64,000 nucleotides of DNA from Symbiodinium natans (GCA_905221605.1 CAJNDS010000169.1:553001-617000), one strand, 5' to 3'. Positions 52,601 through 62,939 are shown, numbered from the stretch's first letter. Notes: generated by a model not told the origin, from the sequence alone. A program made the numbers and translations.

Positions 52601-55295
52601 CCCTATTTTGCGTAAAAAAGACCAGGTATTGTGGGGGGGATGCCTGTTTTGGCCGAAGGTTCGGGGGAAGGCTCGTGGAAGTTGCCAACTTGAAGATTTG
52701 TCGGCGTTAGCTTTTTTTGTCTTGAAGAGCGCCCGTTACGCCTCTAGGGCAACTTTCGGGAAGACAGCGGTTCACGAAAATCCTCGAAGACGCTGATCAA
52801 AACCCTCCAAGTCAGAGTTAAAAAAAAGTCCCGCGCTCGCCCCCCTTGAGTTCAAAGCTCTCCAGGCTGGCCTGGGCTATCAGGACGCGGTACGTCTCTG
52901 TTCGAAGGCAGGAGATGGACGTTGGAATCGTTGGAGGGAATCACGAGCCGGGGCTTTGAATCACAAGTCGCTGCGTTGGAAGATCGCTGCTTCATGTTGC
53001 TTCACCAGCTCAGCCAGTGCAGACAGCCTCACATGCAGTGAGTCACAGGCATTGAACGAGGTCAGCCGCGTGTTTGGCGAGGCGCGAACAGTAGGGAGGG
53101 GGCCTCGGAAGAGCTTCAGGGTGTCACGACCCTCGCGATGCTGATGTGAACATCGCGCTTGGCATATCGTGCGTTTGTGTAAGAATGTGCAAGAGCCTCA
53201 GCCGCTCAGTGCCAACCCTTCAAGCATAGGGCCCAGAATGAATGCAGCGTTCCACAGCTGAGACCACAGTGCATTGTGCTTCAATGGCAAGTCGAGCCCC
53301 TGACAAGCATGGCAAAGCAAGTCCCTCAACATCCCCCCACAGCTTGTTTGAGCCCTTCCGAAACGAGTTTGTAACCTGATGCATGCCAACAAGGCTGCCA
53401 TGACAACCCCCAAACCCAACTCCAAACCACCGTTGGCCAAAAGCACGCCGCCTCTTGCAGGAGCTTTTCCACTCTGGATCTAGCTCAGACAAGATGTACT
53501 TCGTATCTAGGCGGCGATTGACTGCACTGTCTTGCCCGTGTCCCGGGCTCCTCTGCAGGAAGCGTGCTGTCTTTTCTGATGAGGAGTGATTATCGGGATG
53601 GTTGTATGAACGTAGGGAATGTGGGGTTTAGGGTGGGTCATGCCAGCAGGCAGCTTATGTCCTAACCCCTGCAAGAACAGTCCAGCTGCCGCCAAGCCGG
53701 CATTTGTACGATAGATTGCCTGTCGGACTCGCACCCCTCATAATCAGGGGTCCTTCAAAAGATACCCTGATTTGCAGCCCTTCCCCTCCGAAACCCCGAA
53801 ACCCAAAAAACCGCTCCCCCGTGTACCGCCCGAGCACATCGAGAGATGCCAAGGTGCGCAGCGGGCGCCTGCACTACACCTGGGAACTGCGCCCGCAGGA
53901 CATTTTTGGGATTTTGGGTTTTGTTTTTGTTGCGGGGGCGGGGGGAGTTCAGGGCTTCGGGTGTTGGGCTTAGGGTTTTGGGTTTATTGGGCTTAGGGAT
54001 CTTAAGGAGGTAGTCGGCTGAAGCTTTAGGAGTTTGGGGCGGGAAGCATTGAGTGTCGCATTCTGAACCACGGCGTGCAACCTTTACCTGCCAAAACACC
54101 TGTTTGCAACTGAGGGGGGGTTCGAGAGCGGCTTCCTGCTGCTTTTCCGTAGGTTGTTTTTCCCTCAACGTCTCGCCGGTTCAGTTCATGTTCGCAGCTT
54201 TTCCCAGCCATAACTTGTCTGGAACTCAGACTAGCCCTGGGCCTGGAATTGAAGTTGCCCCCAGGAACGCTGGCATAAAGTACTGGCAAGGCATACCACA
54301 CATACCATGCCAAGCCTTATCCCCAGCCCGAAGGCCACACCCCCGCAACGACTCCCCAAGCCTTGACCCTTTAAACCCTCTGACCTCATGAACCCGAAAA
54401 AGTGCCCGTGAGGAGACCGAGGACGTCTTCCCACAGAGCCGTGTGGGCGAGGCCACTGCAGGGTAAGGGACAGCTCCATGAAATCGGCTGACCTTTCGCG
54501 TCAGCGACAGATGCGGAGACCTAGTTTCGAGATCGGTCGGCTTAGGGCCGAGTGAAGTCTGTTCTCGCCATATGCCCCCATCCTCTGATGAACTCACTCC
54601 TCTTCCACTCTCGGTGGGAAGTACCTGTAGGCTTCGAAACGGTTGTGGAAACGAAGCACTTTTGCAGCAACTGGCTGGCCACACAATGATGAAGTGAGCA
54701 GCAGGCTTCCCTGTGGCTGCAAGTGGAGTACTGCGGGCGCTTGGCCTGTGCGGACCACAGCGACTTGGGCTTTTCGGGTGCTGGGGGAAGGTTGCAGGGT
54801 TCAGGGCCTTTAGGGCCTTTAGGGTTGTAACACCACATCCTCAACAAATCACGAAGTACGAACTGAGACGCCCCGAGCCTGGAGCTCTTAAGGTGCCCAT
54901 CTCTTCTACTTGGACGCGGACATCTTTCGCAAGGCTCCCCGCTGTCATTTGTTGGTGGGAATTCCTGGGTTTCCGAGAATGCTGGGGTCTAAGGCTTATA
55001 CAGCCTAGAGATTACTGCTTTTTGCTTTGGACAATGCTCACAGAATCTCCTCTCCCCCTTCGAAAGCCCGCAAACCAAGGACTAAGCCCATCCCTGTACC
55101 GCGCGAGTCCCCTCCCCCGTGAAGCTCAACATCCCAAGAGTCCCGGGTATGTCATCAGACCATTCTACTCAAAATAAGGTCCAATACATTTTGCTTGGAA
55201 CATCCTTGGAGGTTCTTTCCAAGAGCGAGCACATGGAGGTACTCACGGTCTACGCCCGTCTCTTCAGCAAGCTCTTCCTGGCGCCCCGCCCTGAA
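46519..55295 (+). CDS. Voltage-gated cation channel with C-linker and cyclic-nucleotide-binding-type domain, many mini-exons
   Basis: A six-transmembrane channel can be assembled in order: S1 (46519), S2 (47528), S2-S3 (47802), S3-S4 (47990), S5 (49281), turret (49645), pore (49801), S6 (50270), C-linker (51144, 51560, 51874, 52165, 52441) and cNBD pieces (53854, 54413, 55195). From 49801 to 52441 every junction keeps codon phase, and so do 47528-47802-47990. S4 has R or K at every third position ([15 protein letters not shown]). The family is EAG/HCN/CNG-like: such channels conduct cations across the plasma membrane and may respond to cyclic nucleotides. The pore reads [11 protein letters not shown] in place of TVGYG, so potassium selectivity is doubtful. 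Introns are GT-AG, GC-AG or GA-AG and carry telomere-like repeats. The N-terminus, one cNBD exon near 53 kb and the exact C-terminus are unresolved. Confidence 0.85.
47528..47620 (+). CDS. Channel exon: S2
   Basis: The acceptor GTACAG follows CCCTAAACCC text. The frame reads [20 protein letters not shown] and then [10 protein letters not shown], an S2 helix with its conserved acidic residue. The exon ends AAGAG before a GC donor. Confidence 0.75.
47802..47863 (+). CDS. Channel exon: S2-S3 loop and start of S3
   Basis: 62 nt reading [20 protein letters not shown]. It joins in frame to MQRG of the S2 exon and, across a GA-AG intron, to [15 protein letters not shown] is a signature of this channel family. 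Confidence 0.85.
47864..47989 (+). other. 126-nt GA-AG intron hidden in an open frame
   Basis: The length is a multiple of three and there is no stop, so a continuous frame seems to run through. However, its 42 codons have no place in the channel fold, and removing it restores [14 protein letters not shown]. The borders are CCA|GATCC and CCCAG|GAC. Confidence 0.8.
47990..48190 (+). CDS. Channel exon: S3-S4 and S4-S5 linker
   Basis: Exactly 67 codons, [20 protein letters not shown] to TSVFVET. It contains the voltage sensor [15 protein letters not shown] with four arginines and one lysine at three-residue spacing. The donor is probably GTGGTG at 48191. Confidence 0.9.
48337..49070. repeat. 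TATTATAG octanucleotide microsatellite
   Basis: An 8-bp unit (TATTATAG) repeated some 60 times with few variants, split by the MITE M copy at 48592-48824. Confidence 0.95.
48590..48826 (-). mobile_element. MITE M copy 5, inverted, with clean TA duplications
   Basis: A 233-bp copy (48592-48824) of the M element in the opposite orientation to the 36-40 kb array. TA at 48590-48591 and 48825-48826 is the target duplication within the TATTATAG repeat. It starts CTGTGGATGG and ends CCATCCACCG. It defines the element boundaries without ambiguity. Confidence 0.93.
49281..49371 (+). CDS. Channel exon: S5
   Basis: The frame reads [20 protein letters not shown] and continues [10 protein letters not shown], matching S5 of EAG/HCN-like channels (LL-CH--GC-WHAI). 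The donor is probably GAGGGTCGG at 49372, followed within 20 bp by TTTAGGG. Confidence 0.8.
49645..49702 (+). CDS. Channel exon: turret between S5 and pore
   Basis: The frame reads [19 protein letters not shown] and joins in phase to [10 protein letters not shown] of the pore exon. The acceptor (GTGAG) and the GC donor (GCGGGT) are plausible but not unique. Confidence 0.5.
49801..49890 (+). CDS. Channel exon: pore helix and filter
   Basis: 30 codons between GTGGACAG and a GT donor (GTTGTGG), reading [20 protein letters not shown] and then [20 protein letters not shown] is recognisable as the pore region, with no GYG filter. Confidence 0.88.
50270..50351 (+). CDS. Channel exon: S6
   Basis: 27 codons plus 1 nt: [20 protein letters not shown] then VFSLFLG. 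The acceptor is TTCCAAG and the donor is GC (GCCGCT). It joins [12 protein letters not shown] upstream and [12 protein letters not shown] downstream. Confidence 0.88.
50352..51143 (+). other. 792-nt channel intron with microsatellites and a foldback
   Basis: It contains TATATATA runs near 50426-50450, a TAGATA hexamer array at 50501-50582, a 104-bp imperfect foldback at 50913-51016 (GGGTAGTTCTCTA / TAGAGAGCTACCC arms) and CCCTAAA/CCCTCAA text right up to the acceptor (51094-51143). Confidence 0.8.
51144..51198 (+). CDS. Channel exon: C-linker A
   Basis: 55 nt reading [17 protein letters not shown]. It matches the LRNLNAQ-R region that follows S6 in this family. The acceptor is AAACCCAG and the donor is GA (GAACCG). 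Confidence 0.85.
51560..51640 (+). CDS. Channel exon: C-linker B
   Basis: 81 nt reading [20 protein letters not shown] and then AWIKQR. The acceptor is GCCAAG and the donor is GC (GCCTGG). Phases fit both neighbours. Confidence 0.85.
51874..51939 (+). CDS. Channel exon: C-linker C
   Basis: 66 nt reading [20 protein letters not shown] and E. The acceptor is ATGCAG and the donor is GC (GCCAGG). Confidence 0.82.
52165..52204 (+). CDS. Channel exon: C-linker D
   Basis: Only 40 nt, reading [13 protein letters not shown], the LP--L--DL--E motif at the end of the C-linker. The acceptor is TTTCAAG and the donor is GT (GTGGGG). TTTAGGG units start 13 nt after the donor. Confidence 0.85.
52441..52501 (+). 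CDS. Channel exon: start of the cyclic-nucleotide-binding domain
   Basis: The frame reads [20 protein letters not shown], matching the V--P-L--H--F/L-----M pattern that opens cNBD modules. The acceptor is ACTGCCAG and the donor is probably GTTATT. Confidence 0.8.
52502..53853. other. Channel intron(s) and unresolved cNBD exon
   Basis: One more exon is expected here but none is certain. The frame [13 protein letters not shown] after CACAG near 53049 is the best candidate. A dispersed repeat similar to 15950-16010 lies at 52556-52615. A minus-strand frame near 53200-53490 ([16 protein letters not shown]) is probably chance. Confidence 0.4.
53854..53898 (+). CDS. Channel exon candidate: cNBD strand
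   Basis: The frame reads [15 protein letters not shown], like the V-SG-L-Y-- strand of cNBD modules. The acceptor is GCCAAG, and a GA donor is followed by G/T-rich text with TTAGGG-like words. Confidence 0.6.
54413..54462 (+). CDS. Channel exon candidate: cNBD phosphate-binding cassette region
   Basis: The frame reads [22 protein letters not shown] resembles the GE-A of the phosphate-binding cassette. It ends at a canonical GTAAGG donor. Confidence 0.5.
54871..54955 (+). CDS. Weak channel exon candidate
   Basis: The frame reads [20 protein letters not shown]. Its position before 55195 and its WTR-S motif suit the segment after the phosphate-binding cassette, but the borders are unclear. Confidence 0.3.
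55195..55295 (+). CDS. Channel exon: end of cNBD
   Basis: The frame reads [20 protein letters not shown] and continues LFSKLFLA, matching the final beta strand and C-helix (L-VLS---F--VL--YA--F) of this family in algae. Confidence 0.7.
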
Positions 55296-55800
55296 CCCTA
55301 AGCCCCTAAGCCCCTAAGGCCCCAAGACCCTCAACCCCTAAGCTCCGAAGCCCCCAAGCCCCTAAGCCCCTGAGGCCCAAGGGCCTTGGGGCCCTAAGGC
55401 TCTGGCCCGGGTTTCAGGTTCTAGGCCCTAAGGGTCTAAGGCCCTAAGGGTCTAAGGCCCTAAGGCCCTAAGGCCCTATGCCCGAGGCAGTAAACCTACG
55501 CCCAAACTGGTTTGAGCAGGGCTCAAGGAAGACTTAGGTTTCAGGACGCTGCGCCCCCGCGCCCAGCAACCAGCAATATATAGGGCTCAGGGTTTACGGT
55601 TTCTGACCACGGGTTTCGGGCTTAGGGTTGCTTGCTGGTCAAGGGTGTTGTTGTCGAACCCACCCGGCACTGACACAAAAGAGGCCACAAAGCTTCACCC
55701 TGCTCGTACCCTAAACCCTAAACCCTAAACCCTAAACCCTAAACCCTAAACCCTAAACCCTAAACCCTAAACCCTAAACCCTAAACCCTAAACCCCACAG
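55296..55800. repeat. CCCTAAG-rich text and telomere-like array
   Basis: CCCTAAG/CCCCTAAG variants lie at 55298-55490, in places switching to the opposite orientation. A perfect CCCTAAA array of about 12 units lies at 55708-55793 and runs into the acceptor CCCCACAG. Confidence 0.9.
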
Positions 55801-55905
55801 GCGCAGAAGGAGATTGACATGGCCTCCGACCTCTTCGGCGACGACAAGCATGTGGCCACGCTTATGCGGCGGTTGCGAGCCCTGCAGGCGCACGGGCGGC
55901 TTTAA
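55801..55905 (+). CDS. Candidate terminal exon, 34 codons
   Basis: Directly after the telomere-like array and ACAG the frame reads AQKEIDMASDLFGDDKHVAT and continues LMRRLRALQAHGRL before TAA. It is probably a real exon. It may end the channel gene or belong to another gene; the family is unknown. Confidence 0.5.
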   Translation, partial: AQKEIDMASDLFGDDKHVATLMRRLRALQAHGRL

Positions 55906-56136
55906 GAGCGACATTATCCTCTGAGCCTTTTAAGAATAGAAGCCCTCAGGCCCTGAAACTCTTTTTGAGCTCCTAAACCCTGTCTGTTTATGGCCACTTC
56001 TTGGGGGTCTTCGAAGTTCACCGGGGTATGCGGGGGTCTTCAAAGTTCACCATGGTATGGGGTGGGTATGGTTAGGGTGTAGGACTCAAGAAAGTCAATA
56101 AAGAGGCTGCGGCCACATGTCCGTCTTCGAACCACA

Positions 56137-56220
56137 GTGCCCTCAGAGGTTGGAGTCAGTGTCCTCTTCACGGCCGACCGCCATGTGCTCAACGCCAAGC
56201 CTGTCTTCCTCGCCTGGAAG
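56137..56220 (+). CDS. Candidate exon, unknown protein
   Basis: The frame reads VGVSVLFTADRHVLNAKPVF and then LAWK, between AACCACAG (or CCTCAG at 56146) and a GT donor (GTGGGA). It is protein-like and unassigned. Confidence 0.4.
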
Positions 56221-57175
56221 GTGGGATTGTGGGAAACTGAGGGGCATCGTATGTGAGTCATTGGCATGCTGCTAGCGGTTCAGGGTTCAAGGGGTTTCGG
56301 AGTCTATGGGTCGCAGATGTCACACATGTTCACAGCTATCAACCTTAGGTGGGACTGGAGGTCTCATGCCCTAATGAACCTGTTAACCCTAAGCCCTATG
56401 AACCCGAAGCGGGGATAAGGGTGCGTCTCAAACATGTCCCTGGCTCCTTTCTTAAGTAACTATAGCAAGAACGGTAATCACAGTAATGACAAACATTAGC
56501 CGACTTATAATGACTTTACTCATGATCATTACAACGAGGCCCAGAACCATAATGATCGTCGCAGTGATACAGAAAGCGCCTAGAGAGCCGAAGAATCATC
56601 CTAAGAATGCCCAGAGAAAGAAAGAAAGATGCTCACAACCACAGCAGATTTTATAGACAATCAGGTTCATGATGAGACCATGATGTCAACAACAACAATA
56701 GTGAGAATGATCATGAAAAAGACATTAGTTGGTTTGTTCGGATGAGGGGGCACCTGTTCAACCTCACTCATTGGGACATACCCCTATTGTAACCTTATTT
56801 TAGGACTGTTTGGAGGGCGGGGAACATCCCAACTCACCCAATTTCACCTAAGCCCATCGACCGTACTTCCCCAGGGCCGCGCAGAGCAGCGAACCCTAAA
56901 GACGCACCCTACAACCTGAGGCCGCCTCCCTGAGGCCCCAAAAGAAGCCTCTGGGTCCCCTAACCCCTAAAGCCTAAACCCTAAACCCTAAACCCTAAAC
57001 CCCAGCCCTAAACCCTAAAGCCCTAAAGCCCTAAAGCCTAAAGCCTAAAGCCTAAAGCCTAAAGCCTAAAGCCTAAACCCTAAACCCTAAACCCTAAACC
57101 CTAAACCCTAAACCCTAAACCCTAAACCCTAAACCCTAAACCCTAAACCCTAAGCCTAACCCTAAAAATCTGACC
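56221..57175. other. Non-coding stretch with telomere-like and CCTAAAG arrays
   Basis: It holds the 62-bp inverted-repeat element at 56771-56832, CCCTAAA units at 56976-57002, a CCTAAAG variant array at 57018-57075 (7-bp unit with G in place of C), then CCCTAAA again to 57151. A weak exon-like frame follows the acceptor CTGACCAG at 57177. Confidence 0.8.
56763..56840. mobile_element. 62-bp inverted-repeat element, second copy
   Basis: TTGGGACATACCCC (56771) and GGGGAACATCCCAA (ending 56832) are imperfect complements and match the ends of the 63-bp element at 11470. CTCACTCA and CTCACCCA (8 bp, one mismatch) flank it. The interior differs from the first copy. Confidence 0.5.
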
Positions 57176-60100
57176 AGGAAGTCGTCCAGGCGAAGCCACG
57201 ACGGGCAGGTGGCTCGTGCTGGCCTTTCGGAGGTTGAGGCTCCTCGCCTCCCAGCTTTTTCGGGCCAGCAGCAGGACTTTTGCCCGTTTTTCTCGCCCCC
57301 CCCACACGTGCAAGAGCGCCCTATGTACACCCAATTCTGTTAGACCACAACCACAATCACCCCAAGCAGAACCACTACACTACCCAGCCATGTCGAAAAC
57401 GGGCGAGGTCTGCCTCGTAGAACGTACGCATTTTTTCGGTGCGAAGGTGTTCAGCATCTCTTGATCAGTTCCTGTAGCTGGGTCCGACAGTCCAATGCCG
57501 ACGTGGGGGGTTTCTCCGAGGAGTCGAACTTCAATCCCCCCTCCGTAGTTGAGGTTTTGACGCCTGACACCATTCGGAAGGTCTGGAGGTCTTTGGGCCA
57601 GAATCTCACCCTGAAACCCCTAAGGACACCAAACATGCGGGACGTAGGTTCATGTGACAGTTGATGGTCAAGACCCGGCAGCAGGAATTGTTGTCGTCCT
57701 CCCCGCTGATGAAAGCAGCTTCTGCAGGCAACAGCTTCGGAATAGCAGGGCCAGAGATTATAGGATCGCGTAGAATTCGAATGCGTCGAGCGTTCTGAGC
57801 CTTATGAGCCATGCGCATCGTTTTACACCTGCGATCAGCACGAGAACTTCTACCCAGCGCTGGCCGTCCTGAGTTTCTGGGGCTGTTGATGCACCGAGGC
57901 TCCAGGTGTGTAAAAGTCCTGCAGCCTTTCACATCGGCCGCTCACCTCATAGAGGTCAGCTGCCGTGGTTCATGTGGGCTTTTGCGGAAATCGGGGTACC
58001 CTTTCTTGCGGGGCTCCTAGAATAAGGACGAAGCCTAGAGTAGAATCCGGGGTGTGCGCGGTAACCCCCCATTTCGGGAAATGCCCATATTTCCTTGGCC
58101 CTCACCAGCCAGGAATTGCGTAGGCGTAGTCGGATCATGCTTGGAGGTTCAGGTCGTTGCCAGCTGGCAAAACATGTTCGCGCACTTGCAAAATCTTGCA
58201 AAGAAAAGACCACTGCCTCCTTGTCCATCATGATCCCATGAGTCTCTGAGTGGGGGCAGTGACTTTGAGCTTTCCCGTGGTGGATCTCCTCGGCACGGAG
58301 CTCTGTTTCCAGTTATGGAAACTAAGCAAGCTCAAGCCCTTCAGAGATGCGTAAGAGACGCTGCAGAAGCCAGAGAACCTTCTCCCATACTATCCCCATC
58401 CCATTTTCAACGGTGTGTTGCAGGGTCCTAGTCCTACTCTTCAAGACCGGGGCTCCTGCAGCTTCTTGCATTCCAGAGACAGCTCTTAGTCCATCTCCCG
58501 ACGCAGCAGAAATCGGAACGGTGTCTCGCGGGGGTTCAAAGGGATCCCCCTTACGAAGACGGCCGAAGGCGAAGGCGAAAGCTTGCGGATCAAACAGCTG
58601 TCAGGAGCTACCCTGAATTCCGTGTGCCTGAAGCATGGCTTGCCGCAACCTGCACTTGAAGGGTTTCTCACGAACTGTCAGGAAATGGTTTCTGTAGCCT
58701 CTACAGCTCGGTTCAACCTCAAGTCGCCTCCAGCCTTATGCCTACTCACCGCAGGTGCCATGAAGCAGTTCCAGACACTCCTTCCAGGCCAGATGTTGCC
58801 GGCACGTTTCAGTTCGTCGTCCACCAACCCACCGGGCCCAGACCGGCAGCAAACGGGGCAAGCCTGGGAGAGGTTGGGCTAAGGGTCTGGTCCGCATTCG
58901 AACTAGCTTACTTAGTAGTGTACGGGGATCGCGCTTTGCAGGCTTAGCAGCGCAGGTCACTCGTTTAGCGCCCGCCAACACGTCGATTGATTCAAGCAGC
59001 GCATGGCAGTTTTGACCTGACCACCTTGCAGGGGCAAATCTCTTCGTGGAGTGCGGAAGTATCATTGAGCCTCTTACAGCTCGAAGGGAGTCGCTTTGAC
59101 TCCTATCTGGCAGGGAGAATTGAGTGGAGGTTGCAGGCTTTGCTTTACCCTTTGGTTTACACAGCTGCTTTGGGAGTCTTTCTTCCTTGTGCGCTTTCAT
59201 TGCAATTGTGGAAGTTGTGGGCGCCCCCTTCGCCCACCTACCTCCCCAACAAATGAAAGGAAAAGAGAAGAGATTCGAGCAACGCGTTTATAGGGTTTAT
59301 GGTTTAGGGTCTCCGGTGTCAATAACGGCCTCACGCGCAGACTGTTGACTACCCCTCATTCTTGAGCCCTAAAACCTTACGAACATAATATACTACCACT
59401 ATAGAAAAGTACTGCACTACGTTATCATATAGCATAAAGCTGGGCGCCGGAGATGCAGCGAGCTGAACTGAACGCATGGTATTGGAGGAAAAAATGCAGA
59501 AATTGATGTATATCCTTTCGGCGCCTCGTCATGAACGCCTCGTAGGCAACACTCCGAAGGATCCGACTGCACAAGCCTACTGTCTTCCCTCGGACCTTCC
59601 TGAGTTTCGGGTTTAGGGTCTCTAGGGTTTAGGGTCTTTAGGGTTTAGGATCTTTAGGGTTTAGGGCTTAGGGAACCCTAGGCCATGCCAAGGCTACAGC
59701 TGCAAAGGCAAAGGTCGTCGTCGCAAGAGGCCAGGCGAGAAGCCCCGACTGGGGACCCTCAGCTTCAGACCCTAAATCTTATAAACCCTAGAAACCCTAA
59801 TGAACCCTCATGAACCCTAAAAACCCTGGAAACCCTACAAACCCCACAAACCAAACCCCACAAACCCTGTAAACCTGAAGCCTCTTGAGGTGCACTCCCC
59901 CCCCCCCCCCCCAAAGAAAACACCGAGGACACCCGTATCCATTTTTTGGGGGGGGGGGGGGGGGAGGTTGTTTCGGAGCTGGGCTGGTGGTGGTTTTTTA
60001 AAGGGCGATGAGAGGTGAATCCTCTGGAGATCTCCCCCAATCTTACAAGCCCTACCAACACGAAATCGAGCTCAGTTATCGAGTTTCCTTTTCATTCATC

Positions 60101-61261
60101 AGCCGAGGGCAGCAGGGGCAGAACCTCCTGAAGCTTTCTTTCTTGATGGGGGATTTGCAGCTATCGACTCGGCTGAAGAAGGAGGGGAAGAGAGCTCCAG
60201 AAGCCTCGAACTTGAAGCTTTCAGACCTCAGAGGCTTGGGATCTGAGGACTAGGCTACCTGCAGCATCTCACAAGCCGTGATTCAAGGGAGTCCCTGTGT
60301 GTTTTCTCCCTAGAAGGTCCGAGAATGGTCCAGAGGGTCAGCGAAGCAGTAACACACTGGGGAGGGGCACGGGGGTTGGGGAAACAAGGGCTTTCTATGG
60401 CAACATCTGACAGTCGGGGCTGAGGCGTGTTACTGCATCGGCATTGTCGTGGCTTGCGGGGTGCCTCTGTCTCACGTAGAACATCATGCATCTCACAACT
60501 TAAGCACTCCTAAGTGCGTCAGTTTTCTTCTTCATGTAAGCCAAACCACCGCAAAGGTTTGCAGAACTTCTCCATGTTTTAATTCTCGCACCGGCGCCTG
60601 CCTAGCAGGAATGACGTCCCAGTGGATCGCGAAGTTTGATGAGGACAATGATCACATGTCTTGTCTGGGTCATGAAGAAGCCGGAAGTCAGCTACTCAGG
60701 TGTCCAACAGATGAAGAACTCCCAAGCCCAAATTTCATAGTCGGCACAGAAAACTCCGTTGCACAGGCGATGTGTTGCTCAGCCCTTGTTTGTGGTGTGC
60801 CCGCTTTTCGGACGTCCTTGAACCCTCCCTTTGATGAGATTCACCTTCCCTAAAGTCAAACCAGCTGAAGAGAACAGCCAGCCAGACCTGTTCAGTTGGT
60901 CCATGCAGCGTATGTCCAATCTGTTGTTGCTTAGAATCTTAGAAGTCTGTGCAGCCTTGCTTGGCATTCATAGCATCATGAACTAAGTGGGCTCAAACAC
61001 TACGGTACAACTCGCACAACCTCAACACACCCTGAAAAACTGCGTCATAACGCCTGCAACGTTTCTAAGGTGATGCTGAGCATGCTCCCCTGAACAGCAT
61101 CGTGCCCAGCTTGCTTGAAGATTTTTGGATCGGAACGAAGCCCCCCCCCCCCCTCTTGTTCTGCTGGAGCATTGAGCGAGCAGCGAGCGCACTTGCTTCT
61201 TGTACGTGGTGCTGGGATGTGAGATGTGGGCCCTGTAGGCATCGGGCCATACTTGCTTTTG
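57176..61261. other. Long stretch without a firmly supported gene
   Basis: TTTAGGG words lie near 59605-59670 and CCCTAAA/CCCTGAA-like words near 59770-59870. A mirrored pair, C16 (59897-59912) and G17 (59948-59964), could pair as a hairpin. A C13 run lies near 61141. The frame at 60609-60853 (MTSQWIAKFDEDNDHMS) is open to TAA and may be an exon. Other open frames lack family features. Confidence 0.4.
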
Positions 61262-61463
61262 CCGCAGTGGCTGGCTCCGAAGGAAGATGTTCCAGCCTGC
61301 CCCAAATTTTTCATTGTAGTAGACCTCGGAGGCATCCGGAGGATGCCGACTGCAAAGGAATACGCCGCCAAGCGCATGCGAGAGTTCGGTGAAGAGCTTC
61401 TCACCGACTATGAGATGCTTCTCGCAAAGCAGCTCAACAAGGTCAAGGAGGACCCCGCAACAG
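61262..61463 (+). CDS. Candidate exon, unknown protein
   Basis: The frame reads KFFIVVDLGGIRRMPTAKEY and continues AAKRMREFGEELLTDYEMLL and AKQLNKVKEDPAT, with a GT donor (ACAG|GTCG). The charge pattern suggests a conserved helical protein. This is one of the better exon candidates outside the channel gene; the family is not recognised. Confidence 0.5.
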
Positions 61464-62254
61464 GTCGTTAGCCCCCGGACCACCTTGAAGCCGCAATCTT
61501 CAGAGCCACAAGCTTAGGTCCTAGGTTCCATCATTCGCCTCCGTAAGCCCAAGTCAGCCCATGGAGCCGCAAGGATCTGCAGCAGTTCCTCGAAACGAGG
61601 CGGGACTTCGCAACGCATCGCAGATCTCTCGAATTCTTAAGGCCCCCGAAGCCCAGAGCCATTGACGCTTGAGTCAGACACATCGCGACTTATCCACGCC
61701 CTAGAACCCGACACCTCGTGTTGCGCATAGCGACCTGTCATTCGGTAGCTTAAGCTTTAGATGTGGGATCCATGGCCTCAGAGGGCACGGGGTGGTAGAG
61801 TTGTAGACTAGCCCACTCTCATGGCACTTCGTGGCTAGCGATCTGATGCAGAACGGGTTTCCCATGCTGTCTGCGCATATCACTCGCTTCACGGCGGGCT
61901 CTTCGCACTTGCTGAAGGATCCCATTCTTCTTACGTGCTTCACATTGGTTCATTGATGTTCATTGCCCACTTGTAGCGTGGCCCAACACGAGGCCAGCGG
62001 AGGACACAAGGCCAGGGGAAGATACCCCGGCCCGCAGCATGAGCAAGAACAGCGAACGAAGTGTTGTCGTGCGGGGCGCGAGCAAGGCGACTGAGGGCTT
62101 GTGTGGGTTTTGTTATGGTCGGGGTCAACGACAAGTAGGCACCGGGGCACAGCGCCCATGATCCTTATGCTTTGTTACGTTTGCAGGGGCTTTGGGGGCC
62201 GGTCTAGATGAAGTTCCCAATCGACTTTCTGGCATCCTGAACTCCTGTCCTGAG
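61464..62254. other. Non-coding stretch, probable intron
   Basis: No protein-like frame is visible. It may be the intron between the exon candidates at 61262 and 62255. Confidence 0.4.
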
Positions 62255-62640
62255 AGGCTAGCAGCCACAACATTGTGCTGGACCCTGTGGATGAGGGTTC
62301 GGGAGAGACGCCGTGGGAAGGGGACCTTTGGAAAGTCAATGAGGATGACATGGACGAGGACCTGCCGCCTTACATCCCATCCCGCGTGCACCTGCCCCAT
62401 TTTGAACCAAAGGTCTCAAGACCCCAAGAGACGCAAAGGGCCCCAATTGAGTCCCAAACCTTAGGGAAGTTCGGCTCCCCGCACACCGCAAGCCCTGAGA
62501 CCAGAGATTCTGAGCATTCTGAGCAGGAGTCTACCGGGCCGACAGTGACTGAAGAGATCGACGACTTCCCGCACATGACCTCACCCCAGCACTCCCTCTT
62601 CCTTCCGGAGTCACCAACGTCCTGCGTGCTCGCGGGCAGC
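62255..62640 (+). CDS. Candidate exon, acidic Ser/Pro-rich protein segment
   Basis: The frame (SSHNIVLDPVDEGSGETPWE, GDLWKVNEDDMDEDLPPYIP, SRVHLPHFEPKVSRPQETQR, then S/T/P/E-rich text) begins after CTGAG and is protein-like over about 128 codons. It is probably an exon of a regulatory or scaffolding protein with a disordered region. An overlapping frame from 62192 is less convincing. Confidence 0.5.
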
Positions 62641-62855
62641 ATTTCAGGTTTTCTTTTTGTTGGGAGACCGCTTGACAGAGCGTAGATCTTTGAAGGAAGC
62701 GAGACGGCCTCGTCCTACCACTGCCTGATGCCTTCTCGAACTCGAGCCTGAGCATCAGCGCTGCTGGGTGGCAGGATTCTGGAGAGGCCTCTGTTGGGAC
62801 GTTCACTGATTCACCCTTTTCTGACAGCCCTTAATGGTGAATATCATTCGGGGTA

Positions 62856-62857
<2 letters not shown>

Positions 62858-62939
<82 letters not shown>

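Noticed and set aside
53198-53492. Minus-strand frame with a [14 protein letters not shown]-like stretch
   Set aside because: It lies in an intron region of a plus-strand gene with no splice context or family match.
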